From Nocardia ignorata NBRC 108230 (GTDB lineage: Bacteria; Actinomycetota; Actinomycetes; Mycobacteriales; Mycobacteriaceae): 64,000 nt of DNA. Within the stretch, counting starts at the first letter, position 1, and every line of letters begins with the position of its first letter. The notes beneath the pieces are model-generated. The model ran no database searches, was not told the DNA's origin, and was given only the letters and a program-made list of their open reading frames with translations. Both the position numbers and the translations under genes were made by a program. Positions 1-8,866 of this stretch are shown here, piece after piece. The DNA lies in the NCBI RefSeq assembly GCF_001612905.1, contig NZ_BDBI01000017.1, positions 1 to 64,000 on the forward strand, given 5' to 3'.

Positions 1-675
1 CCGGTGCGCGCGGTGCTCGACGGCACCGTGCGCGGCTCCGGCGGGCTGGCCCTCGCCGGCGCCGACTGCGCGACCACCGTGCCCGGGCTCTTCGCCGCGG
101 GCGGTGTCGCCGGTCGTGAGGTCGTCGCAGGGGCAGCAGGGTGCTCGGGCGGGTTGCGTGGTGCCTGGGCGCTCGCCTCGGGTAGCTGGGCGGGGGAGGG
201 AGCCGCCCGCGCGGCCACCGCCTTCCGTGACGATGTCGCCTTGCCGCCCGCACCCGGCGCCGGACTCGGTCCACACGCCCACATCGACCCGCGCTCGGTG
301 ATCGGACTCGTCCAGGAACACACCTTGCCGTTGCGCCGCAGCTTCCGGCGCAGCGCCGACAGCCTCACCGACAGCATCGCCGAACTCGACGCCATGTGGC
401 CCGGCGCCCGGTTCGAGCTCGGCGGCACCGGTGCCGAGCGATTGCGCGCCCGCGAGGCCGCCGCCCTGCTCGCCGTCGCCCGGTGGGCCGGGCACAGCGC
501 CCTCGCCCGCACCGAGAGCCGTGGCATCCACCGGCGCATCGACCACCCCGATGTGCTGGCCGAGTGGCGGCTGCGGTTGCGCTGTGGTGGGCTCGACGCG
601 GTCTGGGTGCGTCCGGAGCAACGGCCCGACCCCCGCGGCGGTGAGCTCACCGCGAACACCACCGTCACGGTGTGA
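1..675 (+). CDS. FAD-dependent oxidoreductase, C-terminal part (partial)
   Basis: The 5' part lies outside the window. The visible end has the FAD-contacting segment of succinate dehydrogenase/fumarate reductase-type flavoproteins (GLFAAGGVAG, then an SGGLRGAWALASG-like stretch), followed by a helical C-terminal domain with a family-like PRSVIGLVQEH...PLRRS segment. This suits a flavoprotein of the fumarate reductase/L-aspartate oxidase/APS reductase group that transfers hydride or electrons via bound FAD. The substrate cannot be told from this piece. It ends at TGA 673-675, with no obvious hairpin just downstream. Confidence 0.7.
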   Translation, partial: PVRAVLDGTVRGSGGLALAGADCATTVPGLFAAGGVAGREVVAGAAGCSGGLRGAWALASGSWAGEGAARAATAFRDDVALPPAPGAGLGPHAHIDPRSVIGLVQEHTLPLRRSFRRSADSLTDSIAELDAMWPGARFELGGTGAERLRAREAAALLAVARWAGHSALARTESRGIHRRIDHPDVLAEWRLRLRCGGLDAVWVRPEQRPDPRGGELTANTTVTV

Positions 676-1102
676 CTGTTCACCGGCGACCGCACCGGTG
701 CTGCGAGTTTTCGCTAACTCCACGGCAATTCGACACGGCTACGCTCGACGGATGACGCCCAGCTCGTTGACACGCCGCACCGGTTTGGCAACCGGTCGAC
801 CGGGCTGGCAGAATGGTGCGAATTCCCTTCCCTTGCCACCGCCGGGTTCGGGGATGTTGGAGACCGTCCGCCTCGCGACGCACCGTCGTGGCCGAAGGTC
901 GACCCGTTTGCTCGCCCGGACCACCCGTCCGGCTCCGCTCTGCGGTTCAGTGTCGCGCCCCGCATCCGGTTCCGTCCGGAAACGCGGGCGGCCGCGCACC
1001 CGATGAGCGTCATGTATCCCGTATTCCAGATAAACCCGGCTTTCAGAAAAACCCGGCGGTAACCGTCCCCCGGTTGAGCCCGACTCGAGCAGGAGTGAAA
1101 TC
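676..1102. other. Intergenic region upstream of the malic enzyme gene
   Basis: No convincing gene in 427 bases. Short open frames on both strands have atypical composition and no ribosome-binding site. The last 100 bases are less GC-rich than the genes and presumably hold the malic enzyme promoter. A clear AGGAG lies at 1091-1095. I could not assign -35/-10 hexamers with confidence. Confidence 0.5.
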
Positions 1103-2323
1103 GTGTCACCTGTGACTGACGCACCGAATGCCACCGCGGCGCCCCAGGCCGATGACGCAGCCAGCCTCGCTGCTATCACCAACGAGGAGATCTTCGCCGG
1201 TCACCTCGGCGGCAAACTGTCGGTCGAGCTCAGCGCGCCGCTCGAGACCCAGCGCGACCTGTCGATCGCCTACACCCCCGGCGTCGCCCAGGTGAGCCGC
1301 GCGATCGCCGAGGACCCCGCCCTCACCAAGACCTACACCTGGACCGATCGCCTCGTCGTTGTCGTCAGCGACGGCACCGCCGTGCTCGGCCTCGGTGACA
1401 TCGGCCCGCGCGCCTCGCTGCCCGTGATGGAGGGCAAGGCCGCGCTGTTCAAGAAGTTCGCGGGCCTCAACTCGATCCCGCTGGTGCTCGACACCACCGA
1501 TCCCGACGAGATCGTCGAGACCCTGATCCGCCTGCGCCCCAGCTTCGGTGCGGTGAACCTGGAAGACATCTCGGCGCCGCGCTGCTTCGAGATCGAGCGC
1601 CGCGTCATCGAGGCGCTGGACTGCCCCGTCATGCACGACGACCAGCACGGCACCGCCATCGTGGTGCTCGCCGCGCTCAAGGGTGCCGCCGCGCAGCAGG
1701 GCCGCGACATGTCGGCGCTCAAGGTCGTCGTCTCCGGTGCCGGTGCCGCGGGTGTGGCCTGCGCCAACATCCTGCTGGCCGCGGGCGTTCCCGATGTGGT
1801 CGTGCTCGACTCCAAGGGCATCGTGAGCATCGGTCGTGACGGCCTCAACGGCGTGAAGGCCGACCTGGCCGCCCGCAGCAACCCCCGCGGCCTGACTGGT
1901 GGCGCCGCCGACGCGCTGGCCGGCGCGGATGTGTTCCTCGGCCTGTCCGCGGGCACCATCCCCGAGGAGCTCATCGCCTCGATGGCCCCCGACTCGATCG
2001 TGTTCGCCATGTCGAACCCCGACCCGGAGATCCACCCCGAGGTGGCCGCCAAGTACGCCGCCATCGTGGCCACCGGCCGTAGCGACTTCCCGAACCAGAT
2101 CAACAACGTCCTCGCCTTCCCCGGCGTCTTCAAGGGCGCGTTGGACGCGGGCGCTCGCCGCATCACCGAGGGCATGAAGGTCGCCGCCGCCGACGCCATC
2201 TTCAACGTCGTCGCCGACGAACTGGCCGTCGACCGCATCATCCCGAGCCCGCTCGACCCGCGCGTGGCTCCCGCCGTCGCCGAAGCCGTGGCCGAGGCCG
2301 CGCGCCGTGAGGGTGTCGCCTGA
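1103..2323 (+). CDS. NAD(P)-dependent malic enzyme
   Basis: Oxidatively decarboxylates malate to pyruvate, linking the TCA cycle to pyruvate and NAD(P)H supply in the cytoplasm. The 406-residue protein is the short bacterial form without a phosphotransacetylase domain. The N-terminal half carries the malic signature (YTPGVAQVSRAI), the lysine region GKAALFKKF and the metal/substrate motifs NLEDISAPRCFEIE and HDDQHGTAIV. The C-terminal half has a Rossmann dinucleotide fold (VVSGAGAAGVACANIL) and the typical FAMSNPDPEI motif. The GTG start is chosen because AGGAG sits seven bases upstream. It is monocistronic, followed by a strong hairpin. Coenzyme preference cannot be told. Confidence 0.93.
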   Translation: MSPVTDAPNATAAPQADDAASLAAITNEEIFAGHLGGKLSVELSAPLETQRDLSIAYTPGVAQVSRAIAEDPALTKTYTWTDRLVVVVSDGTAVLGLGDIGPRASLPVMEGKAALFKKFAGLNSIPLVLDTTDPDEIVETLIRLRPSFGAVNLEDISAPRCFEIERRVIEALDCPVMHDDQHGTAIVVLAALKGAAAQQGRDMSALKVVVSGAGAAGVACANILLAAGVPDVVVLDSKGIVSIGRDGLNGVKADLAARSNPRGLTGGAADALAGADVFLGLSAGTIPEELIASMAPDSIVFAMSNPDPEIHPEVAAKYAAIVATGRSDFPNQINNVLAFPGVFKGALDAGARRITEGMKVAAADAIFNVVADELAVDRIIPSPLDPRVAPAVAEAVAEAARREGVA

Positions 2324-2344
2324 TCGGCAACGCACAACCGACAG

Positions 2345-2372
2345 CGGCCCCGCTCCCCTAGGAGCGGGGCCG
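2345..2372. terminator. Strong hairpin terminator after malic enzyme
   Basis: A perfect 12-bp GC-rich stem (arms 2345-2356 and 2361-2372) closes a 4-base loop between two convergent genes. The symmetric arms suggest bidirectional use. There is no long T tract, as is common in high-GC actinobacteria. Confidence 0.8.
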
Positions 2373-2417
2373 CCGTCGTCTTCCGGTGCGTGCGCTGCTC
2401 GGCGACGACTGAATCGC

Positions 2418-3350
2418 CTAGGCGATCGGGGTGTCGAGGCCGCGGGCGGTGAGCCAGGCGAGGGCGGCGGCCTTGGGTTCGATCTTGGCGGCGCCGGAGA
2501 CGGCGGTGTTGAGGGAAATCAGTTCCGCGGTGGTGAGTTCTGCCGACACGGCGTCGAGGACCGCGACGGCTTTGTCGGTCTTCTTGGCGGCGTGGAAGAG
2601 GGGCACCACGTTCTGGGCGGCGAAATTGTTCTTGGGATCGGTGAGGACCACGAGGTCGTTCTGGATGATCGCCGGCGAGGTCGTGTAGATATCGGCGGCG
2701 GTGACCCGGCCGTCGGTCAGGGCACGGACGGTCTCCGGTTCGTCGGCGATGGCGACGAAATTCTGGGTGCTGATATCGAGGCCGTAGTTCTTGCGTAAGC
2801 CGGGTAGGCCGCCGGGGCGGTCGGCGAACTCGGGTTTGGCGGCAAAGGTCGTCTCGGCCGAATGCGGTGCGAGGTCGGCGATGGTGGTGAGGTTCCAGCG
2901 CTGCGCGGTGGCCCGGGTGACGACGACCGCGTCGGAATTCTGGCCGGGGGCGGGGGTGGCGATGGCGAGGTCTTCGCCGAGCGCGCTGCTCAGCGCGGTA
3001 TCCACCTCGGCCGGGGTGGTCACGGTCGCGTCTTTGTTCAAGTACCGCAGCAGGTTTCCGGTGTATTCGGGGACCAGTGAGATGACGCATCGGCGGACGG
3101 CGGGCAGATACGCCTCGCGATTTCCGAAATCGAATTTCGTCGCCACCTTGAAACCGTTGATCCGCAGCACCTCGGTGTAGATGGTCGCCACGGTCTCGGA
3201 CTCGGGGAAATCGGCCGAGCCGATGATCAATTCGTCGCTGGCGCAATCGCCGTGGGCCATCTGCTGCTCGGAGTCGGCGCACGATGCCACCACCATGGCG
3301 GCGGCCAGTGCCACCGCGGCGGCCAGAATCCGGCCCATCCGCACCACCAT
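2418..3350 (-). CDS. Glycine betaine/choline-type substrate-binding lipoprotein (OpuAC/ProX family)
   Basis: Predicted extracytoplasmic ligand-binding lipoprotein of an osmolyte (quaternary amine) ABC importer. From the ATG at 3350 it has basic residues, a hydrophobic stretch and a lipobox VASC with the acylated Cys at residue 24. The mature part has family landmarks: IIGSADFPESETVATIY at the start, the hinge/ligand segment SLVPEYTGNL, and a C-terminal YTTSPAI...LVVLTDPKNNF region. A longer upstream frame exists but would bury the signal peptide; a nearby in-frame ATG at 3338 is an alternative start. No permease or ATPase gene is adjacent. It is divergent from a diverged paralogue at 3532. 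The exact ligand is unknown. Confidence 0.85.
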   Translation of the reverse strand: MVVRMGRILAAAVALAAAMVVASCADSEQQMAHGDCASDELIIGSADFPESETVATIYTEVLRINGFKVATKFDFGNREAYLPAVRRCVISLVPEYTGNLLRYLNKDATVTTPAEVDTALSSALGEDLAIATPAPGQNSDAVVVTRATAQRWNLTTIADLAPHSAETTFAAKPEFADRPGGLPGLRKNYGLDISTQNFVAIADEPETVRALTDGRVTAADIYTTSPAIIQNDLVVLTDPKNNFAAQNVVPLFHAAKKTDKAVAVLDAVSAELTTAELISLNTAVSGAAKIEPKAAALAWLTARGLDTPIA

Positions 3351-3531
3351 GCGGTGTGCCGGTCGACATTGTCGGTGTGCAGAGGTTCTCACTGGAGTCC
3401 TTCCGGCAAAGGCGGGCAGTGCGCTGTGCGTGCGGCGCGGACGCCGCAGGTACATTCTGGGTGTTCATATTGCCCCGCGTCGCGGCGAATTGCGGGGGTT
3501 GACGGCAAAGACAGAAAGTTGGTGTCGGCGG

Positions 3532-4389
3532 ATGATCTCGGGCGCCCTGCGGCGGAGCGCAGCCGTGTTGGTGGCCGCCACCTGCGTTTTCGCCCTCGCG
3601 TCCTGTGCCGGTGACGAACCGGGCCCGGTGGTGACGGTCGGCGCCGACGGTTCGGTCGAAGCGAGGGTGCTCGCCGAGATCTACGCCCAGGCCCTGGCTC
3701 GCACGGGCATGGAAACAGCCGTCGCCGCCGAGTCCGCCGCGCCCGTGGCGGATCTGGACGCCGGGCGGATCGCCGTCCTGCCCGCACGCAACGGCGCCCT
3801 GCTCGATCTATGGAATCCGTCGTCGTCGGCCCGCAAGCCCGACGACGTCGGCGCGGCCGTGAATGCGGCACTGCCGCAGGGACTGTCGCTGTCGGATGCC
3901 GCCGACGGCACCGACCTGCGCGCGCGACTGCTGGTCACCCAGGAGACCGCCGCCCGCGACAACGTGCGCACCATCGACGCGCTGACGTGCGCGAACACCA
4001 CGGCGGGCTTCGTCGAGGTGCCCGGGTTCGCGCCAACCGAACCGCCACGCATCGAGGACTGTTCCTTCGCCGCGACGGTGCGTTATCCGTCCTCGGCGCA
4101 ACTGTTCGAAGCCTTGCGCCACGGGGACGTTCAGGTCGCCGTGCTGTCGGGTCCGGTCGTGGCGACCGAGGATCTCGTCATGCTCGACGACAAGAATTAC
4201 GACCTGCGCGCGCAGAACGTTCTCGCGCTGTTCCGCTCGGGCATCTTCGACCGTGTGCGGCTGAAGAAGCTCAATTACGTGGCGGGCGAGCTGACCACCG
4301 AGGGTCTGGTCGAGTTGCTCGGACGGGTCGAGAGTGGGACAGCGCCCGCCGACGCCGCGCGCGAATGGTTGAACGCGCACGGTCTCTGA
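3532..4389 (+). CDS. Diverged osmolyte-binding-type lipoprotein (OpuAC-like paralogue)
   Basis: A 285-residue lipoprotein with signal peptide and lipobox LASC (Cys at residue 25). It aligns end to end with its divergent neighbour: a shared start (V..GA/GS..EA.VLAEIY), a C-terminal LVMLDDKNYDLRAQNVLALF block matching LVVLTDPKNNFAAQNVVPLF, and similar last residues (AREWLNAHGL versus ALAWLTARGL). The segment equivalent to PEYTG, which contributes to the ligand pocket in this family, is replaced by PARNG. It may therefore bind something else or act in sensing. An open frame continues upstream to 3181, but the ATG at 3532 directly precedes the signal peptide. No transporter partners are adjacent. 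Confidence 0.75.
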   Translation: MISGALRRSAAVLVAATCVFALASCAGDEPGPVVTVGADGSVEARVLAEIYAQALARTGMETAVAAESAAPVADLDAGRIAVLPARNGALLDLWNPSSSARKPDDVGAAVNAALPQGLSLSDAADGTDLRARLLVTQETAARDNVRTIDALTCANTTAGFVEVPGFAPTEPPRIEDCSFAATVRYPSSAQLFEALRHGDVQVAVLSGPVVATEDLVMLDDKNYDLRAQNVLALFRSGIFDRVRLKKLNYVAGELTTEGLVELLGRVESGTAPADAAREWLNAHGL

Positions 4390-4402
4390 GCCGGATCGAC
4401 TA

Positions 4403-4429
4403 TTGGCACTGAGCCAAAAACGCTAGGGT
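4403..4429 (+). promoter_or_regulatory. Candidate promoter with palindrome upstream of the carboxylase gene
   Basis: A TAGGGT hexamer at 4424-4429 can serve as -10. Fifteen bases upstream is TTGGCA, which is the left half of a 15-bp inverted repeat, TTGGC-N5-GCCAA (4403-4417). A repressor site overlapping the -35 is a reasonable reading, but no regulator is adjacent. Confidence 0.4.
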
Positions 4430-4478
4430 CGTCACCGACGCGGCAACGAGCGATGCCGTCGTGGGTGAAAGGTGTGCC

Positions 4479-6041
4479 GTGACAGATCCCCAGGTGGACC
4501 CGCTGATCGAACGGGTGCGCGAGGCCTATGCCGCGGTCACCGACGAGGCGCGCGCCGACAAGGTCGCCAAGCAGCACTCCCGCGGCAAGCTGACCGCGCG
4601 TGAACGGGTCGCGCTGCTCGTCAACGGCGGCTTCTACGAATTCGGCGCGCTCGCCGGGCCCGGGCCCGCCCAGGCCGGTGCCGCGCCGTTGGTCGCGCCC
4701 GGTGACGGCGTGGTCACCGGCATCGCCTACGTCGACGGCCGCCCGCTCGCTTTGGCAGCGTTCGACTTCACCGTGCTCGGCGGCAGCAACGGCGCCACCG
4801 GCATGGCCAAACTCGACCGGTGTGTTGAACGCGCACTGCTGGACAAGATTCCGCTCGTCATGCTGATGGACGGCGGCGGGCACCGCATGCAGGAGGCGCT
4901 CGACTCGCGACTGGCCGCGCCGGGCTCGCGGCTGCTGATGCGGCTGGCCGATCTGTCGGGGTACGTCCCGATCGTGGCGGCCATGATGGGGCCCGGTTTC
5001 GGCGCGCCCGCCAACCTCGCCGCCTGCTGCGACTTCGTCACCATCGTGCGGGGGATCGGCACCATCGGGATGTCGTCGGCGCCGCTCGTGCAGGCCGCGA
5101 CGGGGGAAACCCTGACCAACGACGAGATCGGCGGCGCCGACATCCAGGCCGAACGCGGCGTCGTCGACGTGGTCACCGACGACGAACACGAAGCCATCGA
5201 CGCCATCCGGCTCTACCTGTCCTACCTCCCGCCGTCGGCCGACGGTGCTCCCGTGCTCGGCACGGCTCCCTTCGAACCCGGCGATCGAGCAGGCGAGATC
5301 GACGCATTAGTGCCCGCCTCGTTGCGTGCGGGCTACGACGTCCGCGAGGTCATCGAGGCCCTGGCCGATCGCGACACGCTCTTCGAACTCAAACGCACCA
5401 ACGCGCCGAATGTGGTCACCGCGTTCGTGCGCCTCGGCGGGCGCCCGGTCGGTGTGGTGGCCAACCAGCCGCTGCACCTGGCGGGTGCGCTCGACAGCGC
5501 GGCGTGTGAGAAGGCCGCCCATTTCGTGGCCGTCTGCGACGCGTTCGGCCTGCCGCTGCTGATCCTCATCGACCTGCCCGGCTTCCTGGTCGGTACCGCC
5601 GCCGAGGAAACCGGCCTGGTCCGGCGCAGCGCGCGCCTGGGCTACGAACTCGCCAACGCGACGGTGCCCCGTTTCGTCATCGTCACCCGCAAGGCCTACG
5701 GCGCCGCCTACATCGTGATGGGCGGCGGGCGAAGCGTCGACGCGGATCTGTCGCTGGCCTGGCCGACCGCCGAGATCTGCGCCATCCCCATCGACAGCGC
5801 CGTCGACGTGGCCTTCCGCGCCGACTACGAATCCGCGCCCGACCCCGCCGAGCGCCGCACCCAGCTCATCAAGCTCTTCCAGGCCAATATCGACCCGCTG
5901 CTGGCCGCCGACGGGTTCGGCATCGACGACGTCGTCCTGCCGTCGCGCACGCGCGAACTGCTGCTCGAGGCGCTCGGCCGCGTCCAGCCCCGCCGCCCCG
6001 ACCGGGTGCCGGGCAAGCGGCGGACGATCTCGCCGATCTAG
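4479..6041 (+). CDS. Acyl-CoA carboxylase beta (carboxyltransferase) subunit
   Basis: A carboxyltransferase subunit of the propionyl-/acetyl-CoA carboxylase type, transferring CO2 from biotin to acyl-CoA. The 520 residues show the two-domain crotonase fold: N-terminal RGKLTARERVALL, GGSNGATGMAKLDR and a glycine-rich oxyanion region, then C-terminal DLPGFLVGTAAE and RKAYGAAYIVMGGG (about residue 405). The usual AWPTAEIAVMG segment reads AWPTAEICAIPI (about 427), so it is a diverged member. GTG 4479 is preferred because AAAGG lies six bases upstream. No biotin-carrier or epsilon gene is adjacent, so the partner alpha subunit must be elsewhere. Substrate unassigned. Confidence 0.85.
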   Translation: MTDPQVDPLIERVREAYAAVTDEARADKVAKQHSRGKLTARERVALLVNGGFYEFGALAGPGPAQAGAAPLVAPGDGVVTGIAYVDGRPLALAAFDFTVLGGSNGATGMAKLDRCVERALLDKIPLVMLMDGGGHRMQEALDSRLAAPGSRLLMRLADLSGYVPIVAAMMGPGFGAPANLAACCDFVTIVRGIGTIGMSSAPLVQAATGETLTNDEIGGADIQAERGVVDVVTDDEHEAIDAIRLYLSYLPPSADGAPVLGTAPFEPGDRAGEIDALVPASLRAGYDVREVIEALADRDTLFELKRTNAPNVVTAFVRLGGRPVGVVANQPLHLAGALDSAACEKAAHFVAVCDAFGLPLLILIDLPGFLVGTAAEETGLVRRSARLGYELANATVPRFVIVTRKAYGAAYIVMGGGRSVDADLSLAWPTAEICAIPIDSAVDVAFRADYESAPDPAERRTQLIKLFQANIDPLLAADGFGIDDVVLPSRTRELLLEALGRVQPRRPDRVPGKRRTISPI

Positions 6042-6164
6042 ATCACAGCGGGCCGGTTGGCGCGGCGCGTAACACGATTCGGCCCGCCTCGGACGCCATA
6101 CTCGAAAGATGCCGATCAGAGCCGCCGCATCGACCTCGACCCCCTCCCGGTGGGACCGGCGACT

Positions 6165-6752
6165 ATGACCGACTCGCCCGCCCGCGCCCTGACCGCCCCG
6201 CTGACCCGCGTTCAGAACTGGGTGGAGTCGACACTGGCCCCCGTGGCGACCGGCGACGACGATCCCGCCGACGTCTCGCACGGCTGGTGGGAGCGAATCC
6301 CCGCCGACCTCGCCGTCCTGTTCAACCACGTCGACCACTTCCCGCCCCGCCTCCTCCCCGACCACGACCTGCTCACCCTGTCCGGCGCCCACCGCATCTG
6401 GACTCTGTGGCTGGAGATCATCGACGACCAGCGCAACCGGATCCCCGAGTACGCCGCCGCTTACGACCCGGCAACCTTCAGCGCCGAACCCGCGGGTTCA
6501 CCCAGCGAACTCTTCCTCCCCGAATTCATCCCCTTCGCCGACCTCGACGGCTCCACCCTCTTCCTCGACACCCGCCCCGGCGCCCGCTCCGGCTGCATCG
6601 CCGAATACAGCGCCACCGGCGCCTCGGAGGGCGAGTTGTGGCCGTCCCTCACCGACTTGTTCACCACCCTCGCCAACAGCCTGGAATCCGGCACACCATT
6701 CGCCGGCCACCACCCCACCGTCACTGCGGCAACACTGCGCTGGCACAGATGA
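6165..6752 (+). CDS. SMI1/KNR4 (SUKH-1) family protein
   Basis: A 195-residue soluble protein. The pattern WWERIPADLA near the start, then FIPFADLDGSTLFLDTRPG and a following GCIAEYS strand match the SUKH fold (SMI1/KNR4). Many bacterial SUKH proteins are immunity proteins of polymorphic toxin systems, though others are unlinked housekeeping genes. It ends about 400 bp before the ESX toxin cassette and is convergent with it, so an immunity role is possible but unproven. The ATG at 6165 gives the best-behaved N-terminus; the frame is open upstream to 6057 without family similarity. No strong ribosome-binding site is visible. Confidence 0.7.
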   Translation: MTDSPARALTAPLTRVQNWVESTLAPVATGDDDPADVSHGWWERIPADLAVLFNHVDHFPPRLLPDHDLLTLSGAHRIWTLWLEIIDDQRNRIPEYAAAYDPATFSAEPAGSPSELFLPEFIPFADLDGSTLFLDTRPGARSGCIAEYSATGASEGELWPSLTDLFTTLANSLESGTPFAGHHPTVTAATLRWHR

Positions 6753-7167
6753 CGCATTCTGGCACTGGGGGAGATATCTCTTTCGTGCGGACGGCTGTGA
6801 CGGTGTCGATGATGATCATGCCGAGCGAGGGGACTGATCGAACGAAATGAATTGTTGCGTCAGGCGGAAGCGGCTATGCCCGCGTGGCATTACCAACCGG
6901 GCTTTAGTCGAAAAGCGTGACATCCATCAGCTCTGCACCGACCTCCGTCAAGAGCCTTTTCATGACTTACGGAAGGCGCCTGGAGTAGGCCGGCGGTGAT
7001 ACAGTCTTGCTCGAGCTCGCTTAGGATCTCGTCACGTTCCTGGGCTCTTATCCGTGTGAAAAAGCCCTGATGAGCGGGTCACCGGTCCGAACAGATACCA
7101 CACTGCCTCGCAGACCTGATATTTTCGAGATCCTGCACTGGATGAGCATGCTCAGACGTGGTGCTTT
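6753..7167. other. Lower-GC spacer with possible decayed gene (minus strand)
   Basis: No intact gene in 415 bases. Composition is clearly lower in GC than the flanking core genes. On the minus strand around 7075-6920, a stretch encodes a plausible helical segment (TRIRAQERDEILSELEQD), and a different frame shortly after reads MKRLLTEVGAELMDVTLFD before a stop near 6917. This looks like the tail of a frameshifted gene, perhaps another immunity gene of the adjacent toxin locus. The reading is tentative. Confidence 0.35.
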
Positions 7168-7563
7168 CTAAAGGTGTTTGTCGTTGGATACGGGCTCGGG
7201 ATCCCATTCCGCAAGACCGCCGCCAGGCAGGCATACGACACGGAATCCATCGGTTCCGACTATCCACCACGATTCATAATCTGGGTCCGGGAGGAAAGTT
7301 ACATCGACATCGTTGGCCAAGCGCATCGACAGTGAGCCGTCTTGGCCGATGTGGGCACTCGTGATCAAACGATTATCAATAGCGGCTACTAATGCATCTT
7401 CAATCTCTGCCGGTTCCTCGCCGGACGCGCTGATAGTAGTGCTGCGCACCGCTACGCCTGATTCTGCCATCAGTTGATATTTTCCAGCGCCCAGATCGAC
7501 AGACAGCATCGGCTCGACAGTTTTGATTTTGCAGAGCAAACCGATAATGGGGAGACTATTCAT
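7168..7563 (-). CDS. Putative immunity protein of the ESX toxin cassette (DUF6188-like)
   Basis: A 131-residue soluble protein starting two bases after the toxin stop codon, so it is translationally coupled to the toxin. Its C-terminal half (YESWWIVGTDGFRVVCLPGGGLAEW) resembles small actinobacterial proteins of the DUF6188 type: repeated strands with a tryptophan pair and a terminal PGGGLAEW motif. The family name is recalled, not searched. It has no signal peptide or membrane segment, as expected for an immunity protein that neutralises a toxin in the cytoplasm. The ATG at 7563 is preferred over an upstream in-frame TTG because AAGG lies at proper distance. Function rests mainly on position. 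Confidence 0.6.
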   Translation of the reverse strand: MNSLPIIGLLCKIKTVEPMLSVDLGAGKYQLMAESGVAVRSTTISASGEEPAEIEDALVAAIDNRLITSAHIGQDGSLSMRLANDVDVTFLPDPDYESWWIVGTDGFRVVCLPGGGLAEWDPEPVSNDKHL

Positions 7564-7565
7564 GG

Positions 7566-8849
7566 TTACCAACCTTTTGGAAGGGTGAATGTGCCGTCGG
7601 CATTGAGATCAAAGTGTGTTTCCGCTTTTGATCCAGGTTTTCCGTCGAGTTTCAGTGGCTGCCCGTGTGAATTTGTGAATTTGACGTATCCATTTGGATA
7701 TCTATCAGTGGGCGCCATAACTCTGATTGTATCAGCATCGCCCACGGAACCCGGCTTCTGCCAGATTACACCATCTCCCCTGGCCTGCTTCGAAACCCAG
7801 CCTTCAGGAACATTGTCGGGCCGTTTGTGCAGTGCATTCCACGGCTTATTCCAAAGTTCATCGAGGCGTTTGGCAAGTAGGTCGGCGATGCGTTGAATTT
7901 CTGACTTCTTGGCTTGAGCGTCTTCGGTTACCTTGTCGAGGATTTTTGTGAATTTGGCTAGGCGTTTGGCTTCGAGAACACGGTCGACGTACTTCTTGAG
8001 TTTGATGGCGAGTTTGCCGGCTTTGGCTGCAGCGATCGCCGCTGCTCCGAATCCTGCGGTAAGGGCACCGCCGATCACGCTGAGAATAACCGTTTCCGCG
8101 ATCTCTTCAGCCAGATCGTGGGCAAGGTCAGTGAGGAGTTGGCCCAGATAGGTGCGGAAGTCCAGGATAGCGGTGCGATGTTGATTACACGCGTTGCCTA
8201 GTTCAGTGTAGAGGCCGATGAGTCTTTCGGCTGAATCCTTCATATGGCGGATGTCATCGTCCACCGTGGACAATTCGGGTGCGGTTTCACTGTCGAACGA
8301 CCGCGCAAGGTTCTCCAGCAAGGTCGGTAGATTGCCGACGCCAGATGTTCCAGCGAATTTCAACCACACATTCGCGGCGGTCTCCAACTTATGTGGCTCG
8401 CCGTCGGGAATGGTACAGCCGAATTGTTCTAATGCGCCAACCGCGAAACCGACATCATCGAATAGGCCACTATTGGGGCCGCTGGCCGATGGTGGCGGTA
8501 CTACGCAGGAAAGCCAGGTAGGCGCGAAAGGAGTCGGGGTAATCGGTTCGGGTCGACCGGAGCCTTCTTCGTAGTCGGCGTACGCGTAGCTGTAACCGAG
8601 TTCCTGCAAGATGCTTGCATAGTTTCCCATGGCGGTGATCAACAGCTCGGTCATGTTCATTGCGGTGGAGACATTTGTATCGTAGGATTTCGACCAGTCC
8701 AGCGATTCTCCAACGTTACCGCCCATGCTGCCCGTGTCGGACAGTGCGGTCATTTGCGCTGAATAGAACTTCTGATATTCTGTCGCCCACGAATATAGCG
8801 ATGATCCGGCCAGTGAATACACCATGGGGTCAACGACAAGAGTGGTCAC
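7566..8849 (-). CDS. ESX-type polymorphic toxin with unassigned C-terminal domain
   Basis: A 427-residue protein with three parts. Residues 1-95 form a helical WXG100-like module (EYQKFYSAQM, YDTNVSTAMNM), consistent with type VII export. Residues 150-340 are mostly helical, with a hydrophobic Ala/Gly-rich stretch at about 250-280 and a charged, probably coiled region to 335. Residues 347-427 form a compact C-terminal domain with GDGVIWQKPG, DTIRVMAP, RYPNGYVKFTNSHGQPL and ETHF, ending LPKGW. That layout is typical of polymorphic toxins with a nuclease-like tip. I do not recognise the tip family; a small RNase fold is a guess. The start is GTG with GAGG nine bases upstream. It follows two WXG100 genes and precedes a coupled small gene. 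Confidence 0.7.
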   Translation of the reverse strand: MTTLVVDPMVYSLAGSSLYSWATEYQKFYSAQMTALSDTGSMGGNVGESLDWSKSYDTNVSTAMNMTELLITAMGNYASILQELGYSYAYADYEEGSGRPEPITPTPFAPTWLSCVVPPPSASGPNSGLFDDVGFAVGALEQFGCTIPDGEPHKLETAANVWLKFAGTSGVGNLPTLLENLARSFDSETAPELSTVDDDIRHMKDSAERLIGLYTELGNACNQHRTAILDFRTYLGQLLTDLAHDLAEEIAETVILSVIGGALTAGFGAAAIAAAKAGKLAIKLKKYVDRVLEAKRLAKFTKILDKVTEDAQAKKSEIQRIADLLAKRLDELWNKPWNALHKRPDNVPEGWVSKQARGDGVIWQKPGSVGDADTIRVMAPTDRYPNGYVKFTNSHGQPLKLDGKPGSKAETHFDLNADGTFTLPKGW

Positions 8850-8866
8850 CGTGAATACCTCAATAT

